From positions 1 through 64,000 of the forward strand of contig JAILOU010000003.1 in assembly GCA_024690665.1 (NCBI GenBank): a stretch of DNA of 64,000 nt, given 5' to 3'. The translations under genes were made by a program, and so were the position numbers. Below, piece after piece: positions 24,388 to 34,234 of this stretch. How positions within the stretch are numbered: the stretch's first letter is position 1; each line of letters begins with the position of its first letter. The stretch comes from Eubacterium sp. (GTDB taxonomy: Bacteria > Bacillota > Clostridia > Lachnospirales > Lachnospiraceae). The notes below the pieces were generated by a model, which was given only the letters and a program-made list of their open reading frames with translations, was not told where the DNA came from and did not search any database.

Positions 24388-26019
24388 CTAGATAAATGCA
24401 CCGGAGTCGACTTCGTCTCCGTGCAATCCTGATTTTTTGTATATATATTCCACTGCCTCTAAGATGGTAAGCTTCTTTTCATACCAGTTGGTGACATACG
24501 TCCGATCTTCAAGGAACTCTTGAATACCCGTATGTTCCACGAAAACAAGCGTTAGGATTCCTGCATTTTCCATATGCTTTACAATATCCACAACCGACTC
24601 TTTTTCATTGGCCACATAGGTGTAGGTATGACGCCCCCGTATTGCAAGTTCCTTTTCAATCTTCAGCACTTCCTCAACGGTATATCCGTCTTCCGCCTTA
24701 AATTCAACAGCAATAGACCGCTGTCCCTTATAATTGCTTCGCGATTCACGATCCAGATAAGTGGAAATGGTTTCCTCACTGTCTTTTATAACTTTTGTAA
24801 CCACACCGCAGGCAGATGTCATATTCGATACCCTATCAATCAAAACCAGTTCACCCAAGGTTGTATGCTTTTCAAACAAATCCAGTACCACAAGATCGGC
24901 AAATGCAATTTCGCAAACTGCGATTTCATTTTTCTTTAGCGTCGGTACCGCTTTCTTCTCGCCTGTATTGACATCGATAGCATACTCTATCTTACGAACA
25001 ACTCCTGGAATCAGCTTCGTTCCAAGCTTTACAAAATAATTTTTTCCTTCTTCCAATTCGATTCCATCCATCCATAAAAGCGTCGCATGAACCACCGTTG
25101 CCATAGAAATATTAGCGTCCGCAGCAAGCACACATCCTCGCGATACATCCACTTCTCTGTCAAGCTGTATGGTAACGGCCTGCCTTACTTTTCCTTCCTG
25201 TGATGGTTTGTCTCCGATGTGAATACTCTTGACATGGGCTTTTTCGTTACTTGGTAAAGAAGTTATCTCATCTCCGACCTTAATCTCTCCGGACTCTATT
25301 GTCCCTTGAAATCCTCGGAATGTATGGTTTGGTCTGCATACTCTTTGTACCGGCATATAAAATCCTTCTTCTTGTACACTTTCTTCCACATCAACTGTCT
25401 CAAGATACTCCAGCAATGCTTCTCCTTTAAACCATGGAAGATTCTCACTTTTTGTCGTAACATTATCTCCCTCTGTTGCGGATACCGGTATGACATAGAT
25501 CTTGTCGAGCTTAAGCTCCGCTCTTAGCTGTTCAATCTGTTTGGTAATTTCCAAAAATCTCTGCTGCGAATAATCCACAAGATCCATCTTATTGATGGCA
25601 AATACAAAATATCGAATTCCCATCAATGCACAGATTCTTGCATGTCTTTTCGTCTGAATCAGCATTCCCTGCTTCGCATCAATCAGAATTACCGCAAGGT
25701 CAGCAAAGGAAGCTCCAACCGCCATATTTCTGGTATATTCTTCATGCCCCGGTGTATCTGCCACAATAAAACTTCTTCGATTCGTAGTGAAATATCGATA
25801 GGCAACATCGATCGTTATGCCCTGTTCTCTTTCTTCCATCAAACCATCAAGCAACAAGGAATAATCAATTGCACCTTCGCGGCTTCCCACCTTTGAATCA
25901 AGTTCTAATGCCCTCTTTTGATCTGCATAAAGTAATTTTGAATCATATAACAGATGTCCAATCAATGTGGACTTTCCATCATCTACACTTCCACATGTAA
26001 TAAATTTAAGTAACTGCAT
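24388..26019 (-). CDS. cysN: Sulfate adenylyltransferase subunit 1, CysN
   Basis: This 543-residue GTPase subunit of ATP sulfurylase drives formation of adenosine phosphosulfate. G1 is CGSVDDGKSTLIG (residues 9-21), G3 DTPGHEEY and G4 NKMD. EF-Tu-like beta-barrel domains follow to about residue 415, and a further roughly 100 residues at the C-terminus contain no APS-kinase P-loop, so it is not a CysNC fusion. It forms a heterodimer with CysD encoded immediately upstream. Confidence 0.95.
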   Translation of the reverse strand: MQLLKFITCGSVDDGKSTLIGHLLYDSKLLYADQKRALELDSKVGSREGAIDYSLLLDGLMEEREQGITIDVAYRYFTTNRRSFIVADTPGHEEYTRNMAVGASFADLAVILIDAKQGMLIQTKRHARICALMGIRYFVFAINKMDLVDYSQQRFLEITKQIEQLRAELKLDKIYVIPVSATEGDNVTTKSENLPWFKGEALLEYLETVDVEESVQEEGFYMPVQRVCRPNHTFRGFQGTIESGEIKVGDEITSLPSNEKAHVKSIHIGDKPSQEGKVRQAVTIQLDREVDVSRGCVLAADANISMATVVHATLLWMDGIELEEGKNYFVKLGTKLIPGVVRKIEYAIDVNTGEKKAVPTLKKNEIAVCEIAFADLVVLDLFEKHTTLGELVLIDRVSNMTSACGVVTKVIKDSEETISTYLDRESRSNYKGQRSIAVEFKAEDGYTVEEVLKIEKELAIRGRHTYTYVANEKESVVDIVKHMENAGILTLVFVEHTGIQEFLEDRTYVTNWYEKKLTILEAVEYIYKKSGLHGDEVDSGAFI

Positions 26020-26031
26020 TCCAATATCCTC

Positions 26032-26937
26032 CTAAAAATAGCCTTCCTTTTTTCGTCTCTCCATAGAACCGGCTGCTTCGTTGTCGATTACTCTGGTTGT
26101 TCGTTCAGAAGATACCGCGCTTAGCGTTTCTTTGATAATGGCTTCGAGTGTGTCTGCATCTGACTCAACACCCCCGGTAAGCGGATAGCACCCAAGCGTT
26201 CTAAATCGAACCTTCTTCTTAACAATTTCTTCTCCCGGAAGCAATCTTTCCTTCATGCGATCATCATCTACCATAATGATATTGCCATCGCGATAGACCA
26301 CCGGTCTTTCCTTTGCAAAGTATAAGGATGGAATCTCAATCTGCTCGCGCGCAATATATTGCCAGATATCCTTTTCTGTCCAGTTTGAAAGTGGAAACAC
26401 TCTTACTTCCTCTCCTTTAAACAGCTTTGTGTTAAACAACTTCCACATCTCCGGTCTTTGATTTTTAGGATCCCAGGCATGTGCTGAATTTCGAAAAGAA
26501 AAGATTCTCTCCTTTGCTCTCGATTTTTCTTCATCTCTTCTTCCGCCTCCAAATGCAGCCGTGAAACCATATCGGTCCAATGCGTCCTTTAACGCTTGCG
26601 TCTTCATAATGTCGGTATATGCAGAACCGTGATCAAATGGATTGATTCCATCTTTTACGCCCTGCTCATTGATATATTCAATCATTTCAATGCCATATTT
26701 TTGCGCAATATGATCACGAAATGTAATCATCTCCTTAAACTTCCATGTTGTATTCACATGTAAAAAAGGAAATGGCGGCTTCTCCGGATAAAACGCTTTT
26801 CGCGCAAGATGAAGCATCACAGAACTGTCTTTTCCGATAGAATACAACATCACCGGCTTTTCACACTCTGCCGCAACTTCTCTCATAATATATATAGCTT
26901 CCGCTTCTAATTCGTCTAAATGTGTTAACTCACTCAT
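26032..26937 (-). CDS. cysD: Sulfate adenylyltransferase subunit 2, CysD
   Basis: This 301-residue ATP pyrophosphatase-type subunit makes adenosine 5'-phosphosulfate from ATP and sulfate. The PP-loop reads [14 protein letters not shown], and the [15 protein letters not shown] and [10 protein letters not shown] blocks are typical. The ATG at 26937, 7 bases after AGGAG, is preferred to GTG 26940. It is followed by cysN and preceded by the APS reductase genes, giving sulfate activation and first reduction in one transcript. Confidence 0.95.
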   Translation of the reverse strand: MSELTHLDELEAEAIYIMREVAAECEKPVMLYSIGKDSSVMLHLARKAFYPEKPPFPFLHVNTTWKFKEMITFRDHIAQKYGIEMIEYINEQGVKDGINPFDHGSAYTDIMKTQALKDALDRYGFTAAFGGGRRDEEKSRAKERIFSFRNSAHAWDPKNQRPEMWKLFNTKLFKGEEVRVFPLSNWTEKDIWQYIAREQIEIPSLYFAKERPVVYRDGNIIMVDDDRMKERLLPGEEIVKKKVRFRTLGCYPLTGGVESDADTLEAIIKETLSAVSSERTTRVIDNEAAGSMERRKKEGYF

Positions 26938-26947
26938 CACTATTCTC

Positions 26948-27259
26948 CTAATACTTATTTGCTTCTTTTTGATTTATAACAATTTCTACTCTTTCCCCTT
27001 TAGGATTGGTAATCCTCCACGTTCTGATATTCTTATTATCAGAAGCGGAAAGTACGCAACCGGTTCCTCCGATGTCTGCCCCTAAGAAGAATCGAATCGC
27101 GCCACTCTTACATTCTTTAAGACACGAGGTGCATCCCCAGCAATCCTTATTTTTGTGTATGACGGCCTTGTTCGCCTCGATCTTAATCAAATTACCCGGA
27201 CATGCTTCGGCGCATCTTCCGCATCCTATACACTCTGACTTTCCAATTACAATGCTCAT
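26948..27259 (-). CDS. aprB: APS reductase beta subunit-like ferredoxin, AprB
   Basis: This 103-residue protein has two 4Fe-4S motifs, [12 protein letters not shown] and [12 protein letters not shown], followed by a short tail as in dissimilatory APS reductase beta subunits, though shorter than the DsrAB-type sulfate reducer proteins. It passes electrons to the FAD of AprA. Its ATG overlaps the aprA stop (ATGA), so the two subunits are translationally coupled. Confidence 0.88.
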   Translation of the reverse strand: MSIVIGKSECIGCGRCAEACPGNLIKIEANKAVIHKNKDCWGCTSCLKECKSGAIRFFLGADIGGTGCVLSASDNKNIRTWRITNPKGERVEIVINQKEANKY

Positions 27260-28977
27260 AGACTGTCCCCTCCGTAAATCAATGTTCCCGCATCATCAAA
27301 TCGGAAAACGACCGGCCAATCTTGCGCTCCAACCAATTTTCTGCATCTCATCTTTCGCTTCCCATCTTCCAGATAAGAATTAATGTAAACCTCATAGTTA
27401 TGGCTTACCCTCGGATAATCTGCATATTCGGTAAACCCGGGCCATCTTGTCTCCTTGCGGGTTTTCATATGCTTAATCAAGGATAAACAAACCGTCAGTC
27501 TCTCCTTTAGTTCATAGATTTGTAGCAAATCATCCATGCTTTTTGCCTGCAGGAACCGTACATGATTTTCAAGCTGCGTAATCTGCTCCGTGGCAATCTT
27601 AAGATATCTTTCATGAAACTGGTAATCCGTACTGATTCCGCCCGCATAGCGATCCATAATCTTTTGCATAGCCTCTTCCATCTGTTCACAGTCAATCATC
27701 TGATTTTGATTCTTAAAATACAGCTCATATTCTTTCAGATACGAATCAGCCTGCTCCTTTAACTGTACGACTGCCTGCTTTGTTTCTTTTAGATATTCCG
27801 CCATATATTCAGCCGCAATCTTTCCTTCCACCATGGCTCCCGTAACATATTTTTGCGGTGCGCCTCCTGCAACATCACCTGCCGCGAACAAGCCTTGAAT
27901 TGTGGTCTGTCTATGATTGTCTATCCAGTATCCGCTTGCTGTATGCCCGCCGACAATATATGGTTCCGTCCCTTCAATCTCGACATTTTCTTTTGCCGGT
28001 CCTTTCCCGGACTCAATCCATCTTAGCGTCTGACTCGGTGCCATATTCAGATATGCTTTATACAAATCTGCTTCCTGCTCCTTCGTGATAGCGATTGTCT
28101 CAAGATAGCACGGCCCCCGGCCTTCTTTTCTTTCTTTGGTTGTTCCATATACCCGCTCACAAGTTGCCAGGCCATATTTTTTCTCATAATTTTCATCAAA
28201 TGCATTAATCTGTCCTGCGCCTACTCCCTGCGCTATTGTTCCGGTCGGGGCAATCGTATCCTTACACCGAAGCGCAACAAATCTCATTTCCAATGTTGTC
28301 ATTTCTGCTCCGGCTCTGATTCCCATTGCATAACCGGCTCCCGTATTAAACGGTGGATACCACATCTTATGCCTTGAGAATCCCGGATTATTGGGGCGGT
28401 ATAGCCCCGCTGCGCCCCCGGTTGCAATGAGAACCGCTTTCGCCCGGATGACATACGCCACTTTTTGATCTACATGAAATCCAACAGCTCCATAGATTCG
28501 ATTGTGCTCTACAAGGTAGTCTGTGATATTGACATGGTTAAGTACACTGATCTGTTCTTTAGACATTGCCATATCTGCCAGGATTGGTTTTATATTTTCG
28601 CCGTTTATTTTGATATTTCGATTTCCTCGGGTTTGATAATTCCCATTCTCATCTTTTAATATCACAAGACCATGATGCTCTAACTCTTTTGTTACTTCAT
28701 TGAGTCCCTCTGACATAGATAAGAGCAGATCTTCCCGGACGATTCCCTTAGCATCCTCTTTTGCATACTCCACATAGTCCTTAGGTGTTTTGCCCGGTAC
28801 GATATAAGCATTTATCGCATTCACCCCCGCCGCAAGGCAGCCACTTCTTTTGATGTTGGCTTTTTCTGCAATCAGCACTTTTGCTTCGCAAATCCTTCCA
28901 AGGGTATATGCTGCATAGCACCCTGCCGTTCCACCTCCGATAATTAAGATGTCTGTTTCTAAAGTTTTAATCTCCAT
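27256..28977 (-). CDS. aprA: APS reductase alpha subunit-like flavoprotein, AprA
   Basis: This 573-residue FAD protein of the fumarate reductase/AprA family has the dinucleotide motif IIGGGTAGCYAAYTLG, RSGCLAAGVNAINAY and a C-terminal helical domain. It reduces APS to sulfite and AMP. AprAB is best known from dissimilatory sulfate reducers, but here it stands with cysDN, a small sulfite reductase and MetY and without dsrAB, so assimilation is the likely role. It follows hemL by 13 bases. Confidence 0.88.
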   Translation of the reverse strand: MEIKTLETDILIIGGGTAGCYAAYTLGRICEAKVLIAEKANIKRSGCLAAGVNAINAYIVPGKTPKDYVEYAKEDAKGIVREDLLLSMSEGLNEVTKELEHHGLVILKDENGNYQTRGNRNIKINGENIKPILADMAMSKEQISVLNHVNITDYLVEHNRIYGAVGFHVDQKVAYVIRAKAVLIATGGAAGLYRPNNPGFSRHKMWYPPFNTGAGYAMGIRAGAEMTTLEMRFVALRCKDTIAPTGTIAQGVGAGQINAFDENYEKKYGLATCERVYGTTKERKEGRGPCYLETIAITKEQEADLYKAYLNMAPSQTLRWIESGKGPAKENVEIEGTEPYIVGGHTASGYWIDNHRQTTIQGLFAAGDVAGGAPQKYVTGAMVEGKIAAEYMAEYLKETKQAVVQLKEQADSYLKEYELYFKNQNQMIDCEQMEEAMQKIMDRYAGGISTDYQFHERYLKIATEQITQLENHVRFLQAKSMDDLLQIYELKERLTVCLSLIKHMKTRKETRWPGFTEYADYPRVSHNYEVYINSYLEDGKRKMRCRKLVGAQDWPVVFRFDDAGTLIYGGDSL

Positions 28978-28990
28978 ACTATCTTCATTC

Positions 28991-30268
28991 CTAATTCATT
29001 TCAGCCTTTACTTCCCTAATGGCCTCTATTGTTCGATTCAACACTTCTGCCTCATGCGCTACGCTCACAAACATCGCCTCAAATTGTGAAGGTGCCAGAT
29101 AGATTCCCCGGCGAAGCATTGCGTGAAAGAACTGTGCATACTTTTTCGTATCTGCTCTCAAAGCTGTGCGATAATCTTTCACTTCATATGTTGTAAAGAA
29201 AACGCTCATCAAAGAGCCTACCCGGTTAATCACGACTTCATCTTGAAATGTCTGCTTTAAAACTTCCGCAAGCACCTTTGTTTTTTCTTCAATCGACCTG
29301 TATAACGTCTTGTTGTCTCGTAGCTTCTCCAGTGTCTTAATACCGGCAGCAGTTGCCACCGGGTTTCCGGATAATGTTCCAGCCTGATAGACGCCTCCAA
29401 GCGGCGACACAATCTCCATAATTTCTTTTTTTCCACCATATACTGCAAGTGGCATTCCTCCACCGACAATCTTTCCAAAACAGGATAAATCCGGTGTAAT
29501 CTGATATAGCTGCTGCGCACCACCCGGAGCCAGCCGAAAGCCGGTGATTACTTCATCAAAGATTAGTAAGGCTCCATATCTTTTTGTGATTTCTCGCAGT
29601 CCCTCTAGAAATCCTTCTGCCGGAGGCACAACTCCCATATTGGCAGCAACCGGTTCTACGATCACGCATGCGATGGTATCAGAATGTGCTTCAAACAAAG
29701 CCTCCACACTGCGCAAATCATTGTATTCGGCAATCAATGTGTTCTTCGCATAATCTTTTGGTACCCCAAGACTGTCCGGAATAGCACTTGTCATGCCACC
29801 GCTTCCGGCTTTTACTAAAAGTCCATCCGAATGTCCGTGATAACAACCTCGAAACTTTACAATCTGATCTCTTCCGGTATATCCGCGTGCCACCCGAATC
29901 GCACTCATGGTTGCCTCTGTCCCGGAATTCACAAGCCGAAGCATCTCCATGGACGGAACCATGTCCCGTATCAGAGCCGCCAAGTCACACTCTCTTTTTG
30001 TCGGTGCACCATAGGATAATCCATTTTTCAGCGCACCCGTTGCCGCCTCTATGACGTCATCGTCTGCATGCCCCAGAATCTTAGCGCCCCAGGAACAGAC
30101 GTAATCAATGTACTTTCTTCCTTCGACATCATAGATGTGCGCGCCTTTCGCTCTCTCAACAAAAACGGGAGTCTGTCCCACTGCTTTAAATGACCGCACA
30201 GGACTGTTAACGCCTCCCGGCATATATTCCTTTGATTTTGCAAATAGTTCTTCTGTTAATCGAAGCAT
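28991..30268 (-). CDS. hemL: Glutamate-1-semialdehyde 2,1-aminomutase
   Basis: This 425-residue PLP aminotransferase makes 5-aminolevulinate, the second step of the C5 tetrapyrrole route started by HemA. PGGVNSPVRSF, NSGTEATMSAIR and the PLP lysine region CFGKIVGGGMP are present. The operon ends its tetrapyrrole part here and passes straight into APS reductase genes. AAGGAG lies 8 bases before ATG 30268. Confidence 0.97.
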   Translation of the reverse strand: MLRLTEELFAKSKEYMPGGVNSPVRSFKAVGQTPVFVERAKGAHIYDVEGRKYIDYVCSWGAKILGHADDDVIEAATGALKNGLSYGAPTKRECDLAALIRDMVPSMEMLRLVNSGTEATMSAIRVARGYTGRDQIVKFRGCYHGHSDGLLVKAGSGGMTSAIPDSLGVPKDYAKNTLIAEYNDLRSVEALFEAHSDTIACVIVEPVAANMGVVPPAEGFLEGLREITKRYGALLIFDEVITGFRLAPGGAQQLYQITPDLSCFGKIVGGGMPLAVYGGKKEIMEIVSPLGGVYQAGTLSGNPVATAAGIKTLEKLRDNKTLYRSIEEKTKVLAEVLKQTFQDEVVINRVGSLMSVFFTTYEVKDYRTALRADTKKYAQFFHAMLRRGIYLAPSQFEAMFVSVAHEAEVLNRTIEAIREVKAEMN

Positions 30269-30280
30269 CCTTTTGTCTCC

Positions 30281-31249
30281 TTACTGTATTTCTTTTAGCC
30301 AGCCAGCAACATCAATCGCATGATAGGTAATGATTATTTTAGCGCCGGCCCGCTTCATGGCAATCATATTCTCCATCACAATTTTCTTCTCATCAATCCA
30401 TCCATTTTGTGCCGCCGCCTTTACCATGGCGTACTCTCCGCTCACGTTATAGACAGCAAGTGGATAATCACACCGCATCGATGCTTCTTTTAGGACATCA
30501 AGATAGGCAAGTGCCGGTTTTAACATAATAATATCTGCGCCTTCCTCGACATCATCCATGCACTCGCGGATTGCTTCTGTCCCGTTGGCCACGTCCATCT
30601 GATAAGTTTTTCGATCCCCGAACGCAGGTTTTGAATCTGCTGCTTCCCGAAATGGTCCGTAATATGCCGACGCAAACTTGGCACTGTACGCCATAATCGG
30701 AGTATTATAATATCCCGCTTCATCAAGACGCTCACGAATATAAGCAACCCTTCCATCCATCATGTCAGAAGGTGCTATGATATCAGCTCCTGCCTGCGCC
30801 AGGCTGACGGCCATTTTCGCCAATAGCACCAGCGTTTCATCATTTAAAATGGTATGTTCACAGACCAGTCCACAGTGTCCGTGCGACGTATATTCACAAA
30901 GACACACATCTGCGATAATCAGCAAGCCTGGAGCTTTTTTCTTAATCGCCCGTATCGCTCTTTGTGTTATGCCGTCGTCATTATATGCCTCCGAACCTTG
31001 TTCATCCTTTTTCTTCGGAATCCCAAACAACAAGACGGCACTGATTCCGGCTTCTAGTACCCGGTCTATCTCCTCGACGATTCGATCAATCGAATACTGA
31101 AATATTCCCGGCATCGCATCTATTGGTTGTCTGATATTCTCTCCTTCTATTACAAATAACGGATATACAAGATCGCTAACGTCCACTTTTGTTTCCTGCA
31201 CAAGTCTTCGAAGCGCCTCACTCGTTCTTAATCTTCTCGTTCTTTTCAT
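30281..31249 (-). CDS. hemB: Porphobilinogen synthase
   Basis: This 322-residue TIM-barrel enzyme condenses two aminolevulinates. It has the two Schiff-base lysine regions (MAYSAKFAS and MLKPALAYLD) and a metal-binding cysteine cluster region (DVCLCEYTSHGHCG), which suggests a zinc-dependent enzyme. The start codon overlaps the cobA-hemD stop (TGATG), so the genes are coupled. Confidence 0.97.
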   Translation of the reverse strand: MKRTRRLRTSEALRRLVQETKVDVSDLVYPLFVIEGENIRQPIDAMPGIFQYSIDRIVEEIDRVLEAGISAVLLFGIPKKKDEQGSEAYNDDGITQRAIRAIKKKAPGLLIIADVCLCEYTSHGHCGLVCEHTILNDETLVLLAKMAVSLAQAGADIIAPSDMMDGRVAYIRERLDEAGYYNTPIMAYSAKFASAYYGPFREAADSKPAFGDRKTYQMDVANGTEAIRECMDDVEEGADIIMLKPALAYLDVLKEASMRCDYPLAVYNVSGEYAMVKAAAQNGWIDEKKIVMENMIAMKRAGAKIIITYHAIDVAGWLKEIQ

Positions 31250-32739
31250 CAGCCGTATCCTTCCTCGTTCCTTTCATTGTTAAAATAAGAGAGTATAACC
31301 TCTTTTAGTCCTTCCACATCCATCTGCTGCGCTATCAAATCTGCTTTTTTGTGATACTTTTCAAGCTCCTTCGCTGTTGCATCTCCGATGCATGCAATTG
31401 GAACCTGCAATTGAAACTGCTCTTTTTTTGCATAATCATCCACTCCCGATGCACTTAAAAATGCCAGCAGATCCGGCTTGTCATCCCCCGGTTCTTCGCC
31501 GGTTTTTCCCACAACGTCATATATCTTAAAATCCTCATATGGAATGGCATTTTTCCTAAGCGTATTGACCAATGCGTCATTTCCCCGCACTGCATGAATG
31601 ACCATCACCCGCTTACCGCCATGCTCCTTGCGCACTATATCTGTGACAAATTCATTTGCAAGACTTACAATATTGGATTTAGACGGCACAAAGTCTGCAA
31701 CGAATCCATATCTGCTTAGTTCTTCATTACTTGCTTCTCCCACCACTCCGAATCGAACACCTGCCAGTTTTCGATAATCGATCTGCTTTCTTGCAACTTC
31801 TTCAAAAAACAACCTGATTGCATTTTGACTGACAAAGATGATCCAGCCGTATTGATGAAGCTGCTCCAAATGGTTGCTAAGCCTTCTTAGCTCATCCTCT
31901 TTTCTTTCTACCTCCATCTTGCATATCCATCTTGTTTGAATGCCTTCTGCTTCCAATTGTCTTTCCATTTTTTTATATAAGCGGCGCGTGGCAATGACGC
32001 CAACCGTCTTTTTGCCCTTATCTAGCAGGTTATAAGAGGCTGTATTTCCAACCACAATAATAGCCGGCGAAGTCATCTTATTTTGCTCACTCAGCTTCGC
32101 AATCTCTTTTAGTTTTCCCCGTACAATCCTTTGCTGCGGCAATCCTCCACAGCTGATTACCGCTGCCGGTGTAACACCGTCCATTCCATGCGCAATCAGT
32201 TCTTTACTGATTTTTCTAATGGCTTCTAATCCCATCAAAAACACAAGCGTTCCGCTTAAGTTCGCCAGAGTCGTATAATCACATAAGCCGGCTCCTTCTT
32301 TCGTATGTCCGGTAATTATATGAAAGCTGCGACTGACTCCTCTATGCGTCACCGGAATTCCTGCAAGTTCCGGAACCGCAGTTGCCGAGCTTACTCCCGG
32401 AACCACTTCCCACGCAATCTCATGTTCCGCAAGAGCCTGTATTTCTTCTGCCCCGCGGCCAAACACATAAGGGTCTCCACCTTTTAAGCGAACCACCCGG
32501 TTATACTCTTTTGCCATTCTTACAAGGATGTTATTAATCTGTGACTGCTCCTTGTAATGCCGACCGGAACGTTTTCCGACATAGATCTTCTTTGTCTTGG
32601 CCGATGCGTAAGATAAAAGTTTTTCACCGCACAAATCATCGTACAAGATAGCGTCGCAATCTTTGATTAACTCCATTCCTCGCACGGTTATCAGTTCCGG
32701 ATTTCCAGGTCCGGCTCCCACAAGATATACTTTTCCCAT
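31249..32739 (-). CDS. cobA-hemD: Uroporphyrinogen-III methyltransferase/synthase fusion
   Basis: This 496-residue bifunctional protein has an N-terminal SAM-dependent methyltransferase (residues 1-240: VYLVGAGPGNPELIT, VRLKGGDPYVFGRG, GIPVTHRG) that makes precorrin-2, and a C-terminal HemD uroporphyrinogen-III synthase (250-490). This fusion is common in Clostridia and channels the tetrapyrrole towards siroheme or cobalamin. Its 5' end overlaps hemC by 49 bases, and it has its own AAGGAGG site. Confidence 0.94.
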   Translation of the reverse strand: MGKVYLVGAGPGNPELITVRGMELIKDCDAILYDDLCGEKLLSYASAKTKKIYVGKRSGRHYKEQSQINNILVRMAKEYNRVVRLKGGDPYVFGRGAEEIQALAEHEIAWEVVPGVSSATAVPELAGIPVTHRGVSRSFHIITGHTKEGAGLCDYTTLANLSGTLVFLMGLEAIRKISKELIAHGMDGVTPAAVISCGGLPQQRIVRGKLKEIAKLSEQNKMTSPAIIVVGNTASYNLLDKGKKTVGVIATRRLYKKMERQLEAEGIQTRWICKMEVERKEDELRRLSNHLEQLHQYGWIIFVSQNAIRLFFEEVARKQIDYRKLAGVRFGVVGEASNEELSRYGFVADFVPSKSNIVSLANEFVTDIVRKEHGGKRVMVIHAVRGNDALVNTLRKNAIPYEDFKIYDVVGKTGEEPGDDKPDLLAFLSASGVDDYAKKEQFQLQVPIACIGDATAKELEKYHKKADLIAQQMDVEGLKEVILSYFNNERNEEGYG

Positions 32740-33569
32740 GATTCGCCTCCTTCTAGTTCAAATTCTACTTTTCGCGTCCTTGCATCCTTTTTTTGATACA
32801 GTTGCACAAAAAAAGAATGGTCTTTTGGAGTTGCCACCACTCCTACCGGCTCGTGACAACCGGCTCCCAGACTTTGCAATATTCCGCGTTCAATCTCAAA
32901 TACCTGCTTTGTAATCTCATCTCCGATGCCTTCAATAAATGCCTTTTGTGGATGCGTCTTTTTCATCTCTACCGCAATGATTCCCTGACATCCTGCCGGA
33001 ATCATCTCTTCGATTTCAAACGGCCGATATACAAGCTCTTCCTCCTGCATAAGACTTAGCCTTTTTAGTCCTGCCATTGCCAGGATTGTTGCATCGTATC
33101 TCCCCTCTTTCACTTTCTGAATTCGAGTCGGCACGTTACCTCGGATATCTTGTATCTCACAGTTTTGCATAAGGCATCTGATTTGCTCACTTCTTCTAAG
33201 ACTGCTGCTTCCCACAATCAGCTTTTGCTTTCCAACGTTTTCCTTTCTCATAACCAAAACATCTCTTGGATCTTCTCTTTTCAAAACAGAAATAATCTGC
33301 ATACCATCCATCAATTCCATTGGAAGATCTTTTGCGCTATGTACTGCAATATCAACCTGTCCTTGTTCTAATGCTTCTTCAATCGCTGTCACAAAGACAC
33401 CTTTTCCTCCAAAGCTGGTAAGCGACTGTTTTATTAGAACGTCTCCTTGTGTTTTTATGACTACAATTTCACATTGCACCATAGGATTCTTTCGTTTGAT
33501 TGCCTCTGCAACCAGATTGGCCTGTTTAAGTGCCAATGCGCTACCTCTTGTTCCAATTCGAATTATCAC
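32691..33569 (-). CDS. hemC: Hydroxymethylbilane synthase
   Basis: This 292-residue porphobilinogen deaminase builds the linear tetrapyrrole. IRIGTRGSALALKQ, SAKDLP and the dipyrromethane-cofactor Cys in LGAGCHEPVG are present. The start is GTG 33569 behind AAAGGG. Its 3' end overlaps the cobA-hemD start by 49 bases in another frame, an unusually long overlap in this operon. Confidence 0.96.
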   Translation of the reverse strand: MIIRIGTRGSALALKQANLVAEAIKRKNPMVQCEIVVIKTQGDVLIKQSLTSFGGKGVFVTAIEEALEQGQVDIAVHSAKDLPMELMDGMQIISVLKREDPRDVLVMRKENVGKQKLIVGSSSLRRSEQIRCLMQNCEIQDIRGNVPTRIQKVKEGRYDATILAMAGLKRLSLMQEEELVYRPFEIEEMIPAGCQGIIAVEMKKTHPQKAFIEGIGDEITKQVFEIERGILQSLGAGCHEPVGVVATPKDHSFFVQLYQKKDARTRKVEFELEGGESWEKYILWEPDLEIRN

Positions 33570-33573
33570 GTTT

Positions 33574-34233
33574 TTACCCTTTCTTTCGTGCTTTGGTATT
33601 GAGACTGTCTTGTCTATATGACATCCGTAAATACTTCACAATATCACGACCGTTTAACACCTGCCCTGTCTTCGACACTTTTTGGAGTACACTATAGTAG
33701 AATTGCGTTCTCTCGCTGCTACTCGCTATCACTCGTTTCACCAGTTCTCTGGACTTACCAAGAACTTCAAGATTTCTCTCATACCCTTCCGGCACGCACT
33801 TTTCTATATGCTTTTTTAGATATGCCGCACCGGCCGGGGAATCTCCCCCCGAAGAGATACTAATTAATAGATTCTTCTTTTTGATAATTGCCGGAAAAAT
33901 AAACGAACAGTCATCTGTCATATCTACCGCATTTACCAATATGCCGCGTCGTTTACATTCCTTTGCAATCTCCCGGTTCAGCTGTTCATCTGCGGTGGCT
34001 GCGATCACCATAAAACGATTCTTTAAATCTGTTTCTTCAAAAGTCCTTTGCTTAACCGTTATGCTATTTTCTTCTTGCATATCCAAAATGATCTGACTAA
34101 TCTGCGGTGCAATCACGGTAATATCCGGTTCATATTGCAGTAACATCTGCGCCTTACGTCCTGCAATCAAGCCTCCTCCAACGATTAGGCAATCCTTCTT
34201 TTTGATATCCATCATAAATGGGAAATATGCCAT
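33574..34233 (-). CDS. Precorrin-2 dehydrogenase, siroheme synthase type
   Basis: This 219-residue Met8/CysG N-terminal-type protein has the NAD-binding LIVGGGLIAGRKAQMLL motif and SSGGDSPAGAAYLKKHIE. It oxidises precorrin-2 to sirohydrochlorin and may also insert iron. Together with hemA, hemB, hemC, hemL and cobA-hemD it gives a complete route from glutamyl-tRNA to siroheme for the sulfite reductase in the same array. It starts 1 base after the hemA stop. Confidence 0.9.
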   Translation of the reverse strand: MAYFPFMMDIKKKDCLIVGGGLIAGRKAQMLLQYEPDITVIAPQISQIILDMQEENSITVKQRTFEETDLKNRFMVIAATADEQLNREIAKECKRRGILVNAVDMTDDCSFIFPAIIKKKNLLISISSGGDSPAGAAYLKKHIEKCVPEGYERNLEVLGKSRELVKRVIASSSERTQFYYSVLQKVSKTGQVLNGRDIVKYLRMSYRQDSLNTKARKKG

Positions 34234-34234
34234 C

